NCBI GenBank assembly: GCA_905250075.1 | Contig: CAJNOP010000030.1 | Coordinates: 313,788 to 377,787, forward strand | Source of the DNA: Rotaria sp. Silwood1 | Taxonomy: Eukaryota > Rotifera > Eurotatoria > Philodinida > Philodinidae | DNA: 64,000 nucleotides | Reading direction: 5' to 3' | Part shown: in pieces, positions 23,020 through 35,300 of the stretch | Layout of the letters: each line of letters starts with the position of its first letter | Position numbering within the stretch: position 1 is the first letter of the stretch | Made by a program: the position numbers and the translations under genes | Notes under the pieces: generated by a model | The model's input: the letters and a program-made list of their open reading frames with translations, nothing else | Told to the model about the DNA's origin: nothing | Database searches by the model: none

Positions 23020-26000
23020 ATGGTACTTCCAACATTACATTCTCATTATGCGACTAAACATTTAGCAACACCTCAACAAATAATGCAAAGAAAACAAGAA
23101 ATTGAAGCTGAAAAAAAGTAACAAACAAATTCTATTACATATTCAATAGAATTAATCATTTCTTTTTTTTGTTTAGAGCTCAATGGGCTCAAACAGCTAA
23201 TTATTTCAAGGCACAAACTCGTCATAATTCTGTACACAGTCATTGGACATCACCTACATCAGGTGTTATAAGGTAAAATAACATTTAATATTTCGTTATT
23301 ATTTATCTATAATGAATAAACTATAGTCATGAAGCACATCGTGTTCAACAAGAAAAAGAAGAAAAATTAAATAATCTTGAACAACGTCGGAATCGTCTTG
23401 CTGCTATTTTAGAAGCTGAAAAAATTAAATTTCAGGTTTTGAAATTTGTTTTTGTTAAGAAAATAAAACAAAAAATATTCTCTTTTTTTTTTTTAAATAT
23501 TTAAGAATGAATTATCATCAATTCGTCAATCATCACGTGAATCAATTCCTGATATGAAAATACGTGCTGAATCTCTTCGTTCAGCTCGTGAAAAAGAACG
23601 TCAAGTTATTGCTAATGAAAAATTATATGAACATTGGATTACAAATGATCCAGATTTACGTTCAATTGAACAAGAAAAATTAGAAAATTTACAACCTGAA
23701 TATTGGTCGGAACAACTTAATGAAAGACGTTTAGTACAACAACAAGAAGATGAATTTAATTTAAAATATCAAGAAGAATTACGTCAACGTTTAAATCAAC
23801 AAGATAAATTAGAACAAGAAGAAAAATATGAAAGAAAAAAAAGAATTGAAGAATTAAAAATTATTTTACAACAACAAATGGATGAACTTAAAGAAAAAGA
23901 AGAAGAGGTTTGAGTTTTATTTACATTTTATTTCTCAAAAAAACAAAATTTTTTTGAAAATCTTTCTTATAAATATAAATATTTTTCTATAAATACAAAA
24001 GAAATTAATCTCAAAATATTCATTTATTTTTCAATAATCGTTTCAAAAATATTCAATTAAAATTACAATTTTCTATTCTTTTTTAATATCAACTCAATAT
24101 TTTCTCAAAAACTCAATTAAGGATCAGCATAGGATATATTGAATGTCAATATAATCGTGTATGTTCCTACAATATCTTCTATATTTCATTGTTTGTACTT
24201 AATTAAGTTCAGATAAAGAAAATTGATGCTAATCATTCATTAATGGTAGAGTTCAACTTGCAGTTTACTCCCGAATCGGTCTCATTTGATAATCTCTCAA
24301 TTGAGTCCTTTCTTAATTCGATTCTCTCTCGTTTCGATCCCTTTTCAGTTCGTTCATGATTCATCAAATTAAAAGAAGATGAAATGTCTTCTGTAATTTT
24401 CATGAGTAGTCGTTCAAAGAATTCATTCTCGAGTGGTCATTGGTTGAATACAAAAGACGAACAATAAGTAACATGTAATTGATAAGTAGACATCGTTATA
24501 CACTTATATTTGATTAGAAGGTTTCAGATATCCTTAAAAAAAATTTTCAATTCATATTTTGAAAGAATACAAAGTTCTGATCGTAGTCGAATGTTTTCTA
24601 ATTTCTGTACATAACAATGAAATATCCTCCTGTAACTGAATGAGAAATTCAAAAAGTGAATTCTAAATTATATGGATCCTTCTTGAGGATATTAAAATTG
24701 AAGATAATCATATATGGTATGCATTAATTTTATCCATATAGGAAGTTTTTTCTATTAACGGATTCGTTGGGTTTGAAATATATGCATTGTATAATTTCTT
24801 ATTTTGATTTAGACTGAAATATTAAAACAAGAAGAAGAACGTCTTCTTCGTGAACAATGGGAATTAGATCAATATGAAGAAGAAAGAAAACAAATGGAAA
24901 AACGTTATATTCAACAAGATTATGGGTATAGGTTTTTTTTATCAAATTTTCTTTCTATTTGTTTTTATCTTGTTTAAAGTCGTCAACTTTTACGTCAACA
25001 TAAAGCTAAATTACATAAACGAGCTAAAGAAATTCAAGAACAATTGGTTTGTTTGATTTATCCGATTTTCTTTTATTTAAAATGCTTTATTCGATTTGTT
25101 TCTTTTTTTGTTTTTGTTATTAAATTGATAGGAATTAGATATGAAAATTCTTGCATCAATTGCTCAAACAGATGAAGAAACTCGTATAGAACAATCTGAA
25201 CAACGAGAACAATTAAGACGTGATGCATTACATATGCTTAAACAATTTCAACAACAAATGAAATTAGAAAAAGAAAAAGAACAAGAACTTGATGCTATGT
25301 TTCAGTAAGTCTTTCTCGAAAAAAAAAATGATATTTTATTTTGAAGAAGATAGCTGAAGTTTCACCCTATTCTAATAAGACTATGACTCGTAATTATACA
25401 GACAAATGAAAGAGATTTGCATAGCGAACAATATTGGTTGAAATTTTAAGATTAAAGATAGAAGCAAGGAAAAAAAAAAGAGTATAGAATTAAAGTATTC
25501 ATATGTACACTAATTATAAAGAGTAGACCGAAAGTTTCTAGAGGAAATCACAAGTAGAGTTATGAGGAAGGATCATTTCACACTAAAAAAAAAGAAAATT
25601 GATAAAAACCTTTACTGGACTTCAACAACTGACACAAAATAGTGTGTTGTGTCTTTAACAAGTTATTTCTTCCAAAAATATTTTTGTGAGACTTGTCAAG
25701 ATCCACTTATAGTTTACTAATCAAAAGTTACAAAAAAAATTCTAATGAGAGAATTACTTCAACTGAGATCCACCGTTTGAGCTAATATTAGTCTCAAGAG
25801 AAGGTCTCAAGAATTTCTTCCTATGGGACTGACTAATGCCTCGTTAACTAATATTTTCTCTAGAAAATTTCGATTGATTTCTTTCTGAAACAATATTTAA
25901 TGTATGAGGATGTATATGATTTCTATATATTCAGTATCAAATGGGTTGTGTTGATGAGTTTTTTTGTTTTTGTTAAAGAGAGGAAGCTGCTAAAGAATGG

Positions 26001-26545
26001 GCACGTCGTGAACAAGAATGGGATCGTGAAAAAGAATTACGTGAAAAATTGATGCGTCAAGTAATGGATGAACGACAAGAACAAGTTATGGGAAAATTAC
26101 AAGCATTAAAAGAACAACAACGAGAAACATATGAAAGACGACGAGCACTTATTGAAGATATGGAACAAGCTAGAAAATATGATTTAATTGAAAAACAAAA
26201 ACAAATGAAAGAACGAGAAGAAAAAAAACAAGATTTACAAAAACAAGTAAATTTTATTTGTTTTTTTTTTTTCTTAAATAGAAATTAAAATTAAAAATAA
26301 CTTACAATTAGATATCAATTGTACAACAAGAACGAGCACAATCTCAATTAGATTTAGAAAAACAAGATGCTATTGAACGTGAAGAGAAAAAACAAATGGA
26401 TCAATTAGTACGAAAACAAAAAGCTGTTATTTCTGCTACAACTGTTGAACCAAAAGTAATTTACATTTTCTTTCTTTTTTTTTGTTTTGTTATTTAAAAT
26501 TCTTTTATTTAGTTTTATGGTCGTCGTCGTGTTAATTGGGATTAA
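23020..26545 (+). CDS. TCHP: Trichoplein (TPH-domain coiled-coil protein)
   Basis: Ten exons join in frame to 500 residues: 23020-23117, 23177-23272, 23327-23435, 23506-23907, 24813-24925, 24980-25046, 25132-25304, 25979-26246, 26312-26455, 26513-26545. It starts MVLPTL, as trichoplein does (MALPTL), has KAQWAQTANYF near the N-terminus, IANEKLYEHW mid-protein, EERLLREQWELDQYEEERKQ, and ends in an NWD tail like the family's short terminal motif. The length matches the vertebrate protein (about 498). Nearly the whole protein is charged coiled coil (trichohyalin/plectin homology). In vertebrates it sits at centrioles/basal bodies, activates Aurora A and restrains ciliogenesis; the same role here is inference. 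Most introns are 50-85 bp, apart from two of 905 and 674 bp. The start context AAAAATGG is favourable. Confidence 0.95.
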
Positions 26546-28653
26546 TTGATGATCTTTTTTTTTTGTGTTTTGTCTGTGTATATCATTTCTTTTTTTTTCA
26601 TATTAACAATTTCAAAAACGATTAAAATCGTTCAAATTAAGATATTAAACAATTTTCACTTCAATATTTGAAAAATAAATTCTTATTGGTGTTAGTCATC
26701 TTAATTACAAATAGATATTAGATTTAAAAAAAAATAAATTCTTTTCAACCTTAATATGTTCAATTAAAGTCAAGAGAAAATTTTTTCAGAATTCGTTTAT
26801 ATCATATGTAAAATAATTTGCTTCAACATTTACGTTTTTGATTTATTTAGACAACAGAAAACATTTTATTGGATTATTTCTTGTGAATTATGTTCTAATA
26901 CAAATGATTTATTTGATGGAAAATAATTGAATATTTTACTTTAAACTTGATATTTATATAAATAATAGTTGACCATAATTGGCACATATTATTGGTGTAC
27001 TTTACAAATATTCTCTATAGTATAACTGCAAAATGAGCGATTTCATTTAATACTGTATACTTACAAATGGTTACGATCTGCGTAGACTCCGTATAGTTAC
27101 GTTAGAGTTAACAAGTAAATGACGATGTGACTCATCGATGGGCCATAGTAAAAAAAAAATTGGATATTTCTACTCTATTTTAATCAAATGAGTTGATTTT
27201 TTTTATCAATGAAACAGTTCAGTTCAGGGATTTCCTTGACGAAAGAAATGTCAATAGAGCAGCGTTATGATATTATCATCAACTTCAAGAAAACAAAGTG
27301 ATCTTCAACAAATTTTTAGAAAAAAAAAAAAATAATTATGAAAATGTATGAAAGATTTGAATTTTAAGGGATTTAGTTTCATCTCAAATAAATCTAACTA
27401 GAACTATCTCTCTTGGTAATGATATTTCTAAGGATTTATTTCTTCAGAGAATAGTTTAAATTGACAAAATGAATACATCTCTGAAAATAAAGATAGATTC
27501 TTATTTTGTTCCTATAATTGATGCTTGTCAATTCAATAGATTTTGTTTACAAAGAGATAATATCTGTCAGTTATCACTAAATTGAGATTTTTGAAATATT
27601 TTTTTTCTTTGAATTTATCAAATCAATTAAAGATAGAAAAGTCTCATCTATTGTTTTGAATATCTTCTGTTTATGACATGAGCAACTTTATTTGATCTCA
27701 TGAATAAATATCATATTCAAGTATAGAATAACAATTAGTTTTGGTACTTATTATCAAGTTAATGATGTTCAAGAAGAAGACATTCTCTAATAAGATATCA
27801 AAATGATCTGTCATATTGTCAATCTTGTAAAGTTATTTTTACTGTTTTAGAAAAAGACATGATATACGTATTTTGTTGTAATCTAACTTATTATGTTAGA
27901 ATAAAATGTTTCTCGTCGACAAATGATATTTTCTCCTATCAATTGTTTTGTCCGAGGAAAATGTTGTCGTAGACATACAAATATACTGATGTAATTATCA
28001 AAATAAATGATGATATATCTATAAAAAAAAACCCAAAGATGTGTATCGTGCTTGAAAATTGAGGCAAGAACAGTGTAAAAAGCGATGGTGGTCGTTGAAG
28101 CGCGGAGCGGTTGCACCTAACGATAACTAAAAAACAAAGTTTTCCTTATATTTGTTGCTCTATAATATTTCTTTTAAAAAATAGTGCTTCATGTATATAC
28201 ACTGAGAGAGTGTTTTTTTTCTATTTTAATTTATTTTCTAGTTGAATTTACGAACATTTAAATTTAAGATTAAACTAAATATGATATTCGTCACAATGAA
28301 ATTCACTAAGTTTTGAGTTAGATCAATTTATTATCAGAATAATTGTTTATCAGCATTGATTACAATTTTAACAAATGACTATGAAATGGAGTGATTAAAA
28401 AAACAATAGTATCTGAATCTGTCAATGATTAAATCGGTTCTATTCACGTTTCAGTGTTTGATGTATATTCTTTTTTAAAAATTCTTAGTAATAGAGTTTA
28501 ACAACTGATGAGATTAAGGCATGAACCATCCACGTCTGAGTGGTGAGCATCTTCGAGAAAATTGATATATTATTAGTTTTATTAATTATTTGTATACAAG
28601 AGAATTACTACATATCAATAAGAAAAATCTATTCAAAGTCAATTTTCATATAA
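26546..28653. other. Intergenic between convergent TCHP and GPCR genes
   Basis: Two kilobases of AT-rich DNA between two gene 3' ends, with no recognised gene or repeat. A 77-codon minus frame at 27883-28116 has no supporting features. Confidence 0.5.
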
Positions 28654-29754
28654 TTATTCTTTCATATTGGATAACCATCGTGCGTGAATTTGTGTCATTG
28701 TGATTCTCGTGGGATTCATTTTCAATGTAGTACTTGTTGTTCCTACTTGTATATTTTTATTGGAACATTTAAAAATTTGTAAAAATTCTTGTCGAAATAA
28801 ACGACTTGTTAAACAATGTATATAAAAATCTAGAGTATGATTAATTGCAGCTATAAACATCACTATAGATGATAATTGTAATAGTTGTATTTGATTCATT
28901 GGTCCACGAAGAACAGGTGTTAATAATATATTAAATAAACCTAATGGTAATGTAGTAGCTACAAATAATACAATTGTAGCTAACATAATTAATAACATTT
29001 GATTATCAAGTTGAACTCGACGACGTGCACGATTTGTATTTTGAATTGTTGTTTGTCGAGCTAAACGACGAAATGTATCAATTGAAAAAATAATCATTAA
29101 AATAGCAGGAAAAATTGTTTGAATACATGAAAATAATGTTGGCCAAATTTGACGAACAAATGTGTTATAAATAGGATTAGTTGGTTTCGGTCCACATACT
29201 GTCATTATACCAGCTGGTAATTGACCATAATCAGCTTCAAGAACATGAGCATTAAAACCAGCAAAAAAAATAATAATTATTATTGTTATTATCAATACAT
29301 TTCGTGGTGTACAATATTGTTTTGATTTATATGGAAATCTAATACGAATCCATCGATCAATAGCAATAGCAACCAATAACCATGCATTACAACACATGGC
29401 TATCCATTGAATATAATTACGAAATCGACACATAGCTGAAGCATTCAATGATGTATCACGAATTTTAAGACCTGTATTAATAAAATCATAAATGCTAACC
29501 AATAGATAAACAGAATCGGATATAGTTAATGCAATGAATAAACAACTTGTTGAAATATGACGCAGTATTGGTCGAAGAAAAATTAAAAAACTATTTGTAT
29601 GACCAAATGAACCAAGAATAAATAGAAGAGCATATCCAAAGAGTGCAATATTACTTTGAATATCTGTAATAGGTGGTGCTGGAGGTTTAGGAGGAGGATT
29701 TAAACCAAGACCAGAATTATTAAGTATCGGTGATGATAACATAGATACATTCAT
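28654..29754 (-). CDS. Class A (rhodopsin-like) G-protein-coupled receptor
   Basis: Intronless, 366 residues. A Pro-rich N-terminus with NxS/T sites (NNS, NVS) is followed by seven hydrophobic spans. TM1 has the GSFGHTNSFLIF region in place of GxxxN. TM2 has ALTISDSVYLL with the conserved Asp. The TM3 end reads AIDRWIRIRFP (DRY variant DRW) and TM4 is a long Ile-rich stretch. Loop 3 is Arg-rich (NRARRRVQLDNQ), TM6 is followed by TTLPLG, and TM7 reads INHTLDFYIHCL, with the NPxxY proline replaced. A helix-8-like RLFRQEFLQIF follows. This resembles the large family of invertebrate peptide-type receptors (FMRFamide/TRH-receptor-like). The ligand cannot be predicted. Signalling via G proteins at the plasma membrane is the family expectation. 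Confidence 0.88.
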   Translation of the reverse strand: MNVSMLSSPILNNSGLGLNPPPKPPAPPITDIQSNIALFGYALLFILGSFGHTNSFLIFLRPILRHISTSCLFIALTISDSVYLLVSIYDFINTGLKIRDTSLNASAMCRFRNYIQWIAMCCNAWLLVAIAIDRWIRIRFPYKSKQYCTPRNVLIITIIIIIFFAGFNAHVLEADYGQLPAGIMTVCGPKPTNPIYNTFVRQIWPTLFSCIQTIFPAILMIIFSIDTFRRLARQTTIQNTNRARRRVQLDNQMLLIMLATIVLFVATTLPLGLFNILLTPVLRGPMNQIQLLQLSSIVMFIAAINHTLDFYIHCLTSRLFRQEFLQIFKCSNKNIQVGTTSTTLKMNPTRITMTQIHARWLSNMKE

Positions 29755-30540
29755 ACTATAAGAAACTCTTCAATTCTTTTACACTTATGATTCTAAATCA
29801 CTGACAATTTTTCTTATATAGTATTTAGACAGAGCCAACAGTCAGCGATACCATATCGGTATTTATTTGACAAGATTGTCTTTAACTGAAATTATATCTC
29901 GATGTGACAGGCAGACAAGAGCGATATTGTGCACATGAGAAAAATGACAGAAAATAATTAAAAAATAGATTTACCTGTCAAATCCATGATCTACATAGAA
30001 AACAATATTTTCTTGTTCAAACAAGTTACATAGGAACCATTCAAACTGATTCACCACTTCTGCACTCATTGTTTTTCTCTACAGAATTCTGCCAGTTTGA
30101 TATTCTCAAAATATCAATTAAAGTGGTTTTAGATACAAATAAAGTAAAACCACATAAATTTGTTGAGAAAGTCTGTAAGAAAAAATCCTTTTGGGTTTAC
30201 TCTAGTCTAACGATCCTTTCGATATGCTCAGAATATAAACTCCAAAGTGATGAATCAATTCAAATCGTTACCTAGTCTATTAAGTATCAAATAGATATTT
30301 CACTAACATTCATGCGTATAAAATACCTTAAGTAATCCAAACGTTCGCGGAACTTTCTTCAATTCTGACTGATTGACACATTTTGGAGGGCAGCTTTCTT
30401 TTTGGTCATGGAACAATATCAGGACCAAACCGATCGATGAAACTAATTGAACGCTTATTGTTTGTTTTTAGCATCCATAGAACTTTTTTTTTCCTGGATG
30501 ATATATCTTGAAATGGATCAGACTCATGTTCATTTCTACA
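29755..30540. other. Intergenic upstream of the GPCR
   Basis: Should contain the minus-strand GPCR promoter. No gene or distinct motif supported. Confidence 0.4.
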
Positions 30541-30544
30541 TTTA

Positions 30545-31390
30545 TATGAGAATAAAACTCAATTGTACAGCAAAGCGTTTTCCTGCAGAATTGTGTAATG
30601 CATGGTATGAAGGTCATGCAATGCTTCAAATATGGTAGAATCTCTATAGAAGATGATTTAAGAATCGACTGATCAGTAACCGAAGTCATCAGCAGAAATA
30701 TTGAAGCCATTCTTGCGTTAATTAAGACGAATCCACACATTATTATTCAATAAATCATATTTGAAATAGGCCTGTCCTACAGAACTATTAGAAGGATGAT
30801 TCATCATGCATTGGCATTGAAAAAAGGTTTACTTAAGATGAATATAATGTTAGCTAATCGAAAAATGCAAGCAATAACGAATTAACATACGTCAACAAAA
30901 ACTTGCACACTTTGGAAATCAGTCAACCGCACCCTATGTGAATTTATTATAGGAAAAGAAACATGGATTTATCATCATAGCATTAATTCGATACAGTTTA
31001 GTTTTGAAAATTCAAGCCTAATAGAAGTGGTCAATTGAGGTCAATACAAGAAAAAGAATATGTTTGCTGTCCACGAAAGAATAATAGGACGAGAATTTAT
31101 GCATATAGTCAAATCCAGCAACACAATATCTCGTGTTTACTACACAGACAATTATCTAAAAACATTTATTTAACAATATTAGAGAAGAAAGATCGAAGTC
31201 TCGTATACACGTCATAAAAGTGCACCATGACCGTACACGACCTTATAAAATGAAAGATATTAGAACACTTAGGAACCAAAGCATGTTTCTGACGATTCAT
31301 TAACTTCATTCTCCTAATTTGTCACAACCCCATTCTTTGCTAGTTGGTTATTTGAAACAGAAATCACACAGTTATTCTGATTCTAAATTG
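30545..31390 (+). mobile_element. Decayed mariner/Tc1-type transposase remnant
   Basis: Fragments of a transposase appear in order but in shifting frames. EILALIKTNPHIIIQ-like sequence and GLSYRTIRRMIHHALALKK form the second helix-turn-helix at about 30680-30830. FIIGKETWIYHHSI at about 30944 corresponds to the family's GDETW block. FAVHERIIGREFMHI and a YYTDNYL segment follow, then KVHHDRTRPYK at about 31217, corresponding to the HDNARPH block, and SPNLS at about 31310, where the family has a third acidic residue. The first catalytic Asp is Lys and the third Asp is Asn, with several stops, so the copy is dead. I did not find terminal inverted repeats. Confidence 0.6.
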
Positions 31391-32329
31391 TAGGGCAAGC
31401 TGTAACTAAGCAGAGTTGTCACCGGTCGAGAATTCTCGAGCCACTCCTGTCTGGTTCGGCCGGTTTCTTAGGGCATATTCTATCCGTTGAAAGCAGAGAC
31501 TTAAAAAAAAACACATTTTTCTATTTTTTTACTTATGTCTTTGGAATATTCTGCCATAGTCATTTATATGTATAAGATTTCCAAAGATCAACATGGAATA
31601 TTCCTCTTGCACGAAAAAAGGAGTCAATTTGCTTGATAGCTGATTGTTTAGCTTCGAACCTTATTTTTTTTTCAGTTAGATTTCACAGAAAAATCTAATG
31701 TTTCTCTTTGAACAATTATTAAAATTCAAATATAGTCTCTGATATAATATTAGTAAAATAAATTGAGAACTTTATCTTAGTTAATATAGTATTCATTGTG
31801 TTTTTTAGGAAATGAAAAAAAATAAAATAAAAATAAAAAGTTGTAGACAAACAGATAATACTAAGAGTAACAGCTTTTTCAAAGAACACAATTATTTTCA
31901 TACAAGAACTTTAACTTACAATTGACATGTTTTATCAGAAAAAAAAATATATACCGAGAACATTGTAAAATTTATTTTTGACTTATCTCGGAGAGGTTCT
32001 AGGGAAAAATTTTTCCCTCAAAAATTTTTTTAAACCCATAAAAACCGATCGAACTAGTTACAACTCTATAATTAAGTTAAATATTATTTAATGAAAGAGA
32101 ATATTATGTATTCAATTAAAATATACAGGAATCAATTCGATGGGCGGCTCTACAGCAAAGTCACTTGTTTATTTGAATATTTATTCGAAATACAATATCA
32201 GACATTAAAGAAGAATAGCTTCCATCGATCTTATTGAATAAATAAATTTATGTTTAGAAATACATTTCTCCTATTGTAACAAAAAAACAAATGGTTCTAT
32301 GATATTTCCTATAAACATAAAGAAAACTT
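31391..32329. other. Intergenic downstream of the CLC gene
   Basis: AT-rich, no gene supported. A short GC-rich stretch at 31410-31480 contains GAGAATTCTC and CAGAGTTGTCACCGG, possibly one end of an old hAT-type element, but no partner end was found. Confidence 0.4.
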
Positions 32330-35300
32330 TTATTTTAAATGTTCAAATTTTCTTGATACAGTTGCTTCATGCATCAATCGAATAATATCTTTTCGAGTTA
32401 AAATACCTTGAAGATGACTAAAAAAAAAAAGGAAACAAAAAACATTGTTATTATCTATCTTCGAAAACAAAAACAAAAAAGAATTCTACCCATTTTTTGT
32501 AACAAATATTTGTCGACATCCTAATTTTCTAAACATATCTACAACAGTTTCCATTGGTGTTTGATCAGTAACAATAATTGGTGCTCTATCAACTAATTTA
32601 TGTAATTGTAATACTTTTGATGCTTGTAATGCTAATGATGCTCGACGCATTCCTAATGATGATAGTTGACCTGATTTATTTAATAAATTCGACATTGATA
32701 CAACAGATACTTTTCTATTAAGTAATGGTTTTGTTTGTGTCATTGTTATTTGCATTTTTCGTGATTTAAGTACAGCTAATAAATCTTTTCGTTGTAATTG
32801 ACCAACAAGACAAGGAAAATCTGTACTAATAATAACAGGATAAATTGAATGTGGATGATTACGAACAAGTGAATCAATTTGTGTTATAGTCATACCATTT
32901 TGAGTTACACATGCTAATGTAAAATTTTCATTTGAACGATCTGCACGTATTGCTTCACCAGCTTTTAAAGTAAATGGAAAACTTTCACGATTTCCTAAAT
33001 AAATAAGAAAAAAAAAAACATAATTTTATTTTTTTTATTGTTTTTTTTGTTATTACTTAAATATGGATAACCACTTAATTTAACATATTCTTCATAAATT
33101 CCTTCACCAAATGCATCACCTACCCATTTAGCTGTTAATGCTGTAATCATTAATGGAACAATATAAGATAAACCACCTGTAACTTCACTCATAATAACAA
33201 CTAATGAAACAGTCATTCGACTAACTCCACCTAAAAATGCACATGCACCAACAACAGCATAAAGTCCAGGTGTAACACAATGTTCATTTGATACTCCACA
33301 TTCATGTCTTAATAAAGCTAAATGTTGATGTTGAAATGCTATTTGTTCTGTTATAATACCAATAAGACGACCAGCAATAGCTCCTATTGAAATACTTGGA
33401 ATAATTAAACCTGATGGAATTTTTGTACCAATCGTAAAAATAACAAGAGTTATTTGAACAACTAATGCCCAAAATAATTGCCAAGTAGCACGATGAAGAC
33501 CAGGACCAGCTAAAGCAGCATATAATTTAGCTGTAGCTGTTCCAATTGGTTTGTCGCGTTCATAGTCACTATAAATATAAAATATAATTTATGTATTATT
33601 AAATTCCTAATTGATCCAGGATTTATGGTTGAATTTATGTTTTTTCTTATTTCAGAGAAGAAAAAAAAAAACAAGAGTAGAATTCGAAAATGTGACCGAT
33701 AGCTCATGAATTTATTCATAATTTTAGAAATTTAATATCTTGACTACGCAGCAGCATTCTCAAAGATATTTACATTTAAAACTCAATTGTATTTAAAATA
33801 ATAATACTAATATAAACATACCATAAATCCATATGATCATCGAGATGACATTGTCCAACTAAACGTCTTATTAATTCAGGCATTGTTAATCTTAAATAAC
33901 TATTTGGATAACAAACAATAGCTGTTATTAAAGTTAAAACAATAACTTCTGCTCTTGGATATCTTCCAATATGATTAGTTTTTTTATATTTTAACCAATG
34001 AATATTTGTTTTTATAAATAATGCTCCCCATAAACCACCTAATATACCAAGAAAAATAAATAGAATAACTTCAAATGTTGCCCATGGTACATTATATTCA
34101 ACAGGAAATTGTATTTCATGTCCATTACCATATGGATTTATTGTACGTACAACTAAAGCACCAATCATACAACAGAAAAATGTTCGCCATAATGTTTTAT
34201 ATGGAAAATAATAACTTATTTCTTCTAAACCAAATAATATTCCACCAATAGGAGCACCAAATGCAACTGAAACACCTGTAGCAGCAGCTGCAGATAATAT
34301 TTCACGTTTACGTGCTTCATTATTACCATATTTAGGAAAAAGTTCTAAATTTTAAATTGTAAAAATAAAAAAATAAACAAATTAAATTCTAAATATATAC
34401 AATAAAAATTGTTTATCTTACTTGAAAATAAATTTCCACAACAACATGATATATGTACAAATGGACCTTCTTTACCAACAATAAGACCTGCACTTGTTGC
34501 AAATATCATTCCAATACTTTTTATAAAGAATGTCCATTTACCCAAATAACCATACATTATAAAACCTGATAAAATTGTTTTTATCTCAGGAATACCTTAA
34601 AGATTTTAAGAAAACAATTATGAGATCATTCACCATAAGAAGCACTTCATTAAAAAAAATATTTTGTTTTTCTTTTTATGCATTTAACATATTGATATCT
34701 GAAACTATTATTTCATATCTGATCTTTCCAAAGTTAATTAATACTATCATATTTTTATAAGAAAAAAGTTGTTAATAATATTCTGTAAAAGTTCTTCTTA
34801 TTTTTGTTTCAATGATTAAATAAAATTTTTCATTAATTCCTATTGAAATTTAAAATCAAAGAGTTTCAAGCCAAATTTTAATTTATATTTTGTCACTTTC
34901 TATTCTCGACAAGACGAACACAAAATATTCAACAATAAATAATGCCTTAGGCGCGAGACTGATTCACGCTTCTCTCTTATATAATGATTTTTCATCATTT
35001 CTCAATAGAAAAGACAAACATTTTTGTCGACTTTCATTGTCATAACATAACTATAAAGCAAAAGTAAACGCAACCTTCGCACTTAGTGTTAAAAATGATA
35101 TTGAATCAAACACATTTTAGAGATATTTTCTCCTGTGAAAAATTCAGTTGTGATATCTCAAGATTGCATTTTATTAAAATGTTACCCCAGAGTCCTTTAA
35201 GAATAAGTTTTTCGTCGAAAAAAAAAAATTTTTGATAGCCATTGTGAAGGTTGTACTTATTTTTCTTTACAGTTGTGTCATTGTAACAAAAAATCGACAA

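Noticed and set aside
31400-31480. GC-rich patch with CAGAGTTGTCACCGG, like one hAT end
   Set aside because: No matching inverted end or 8-bp duplication found nearby.
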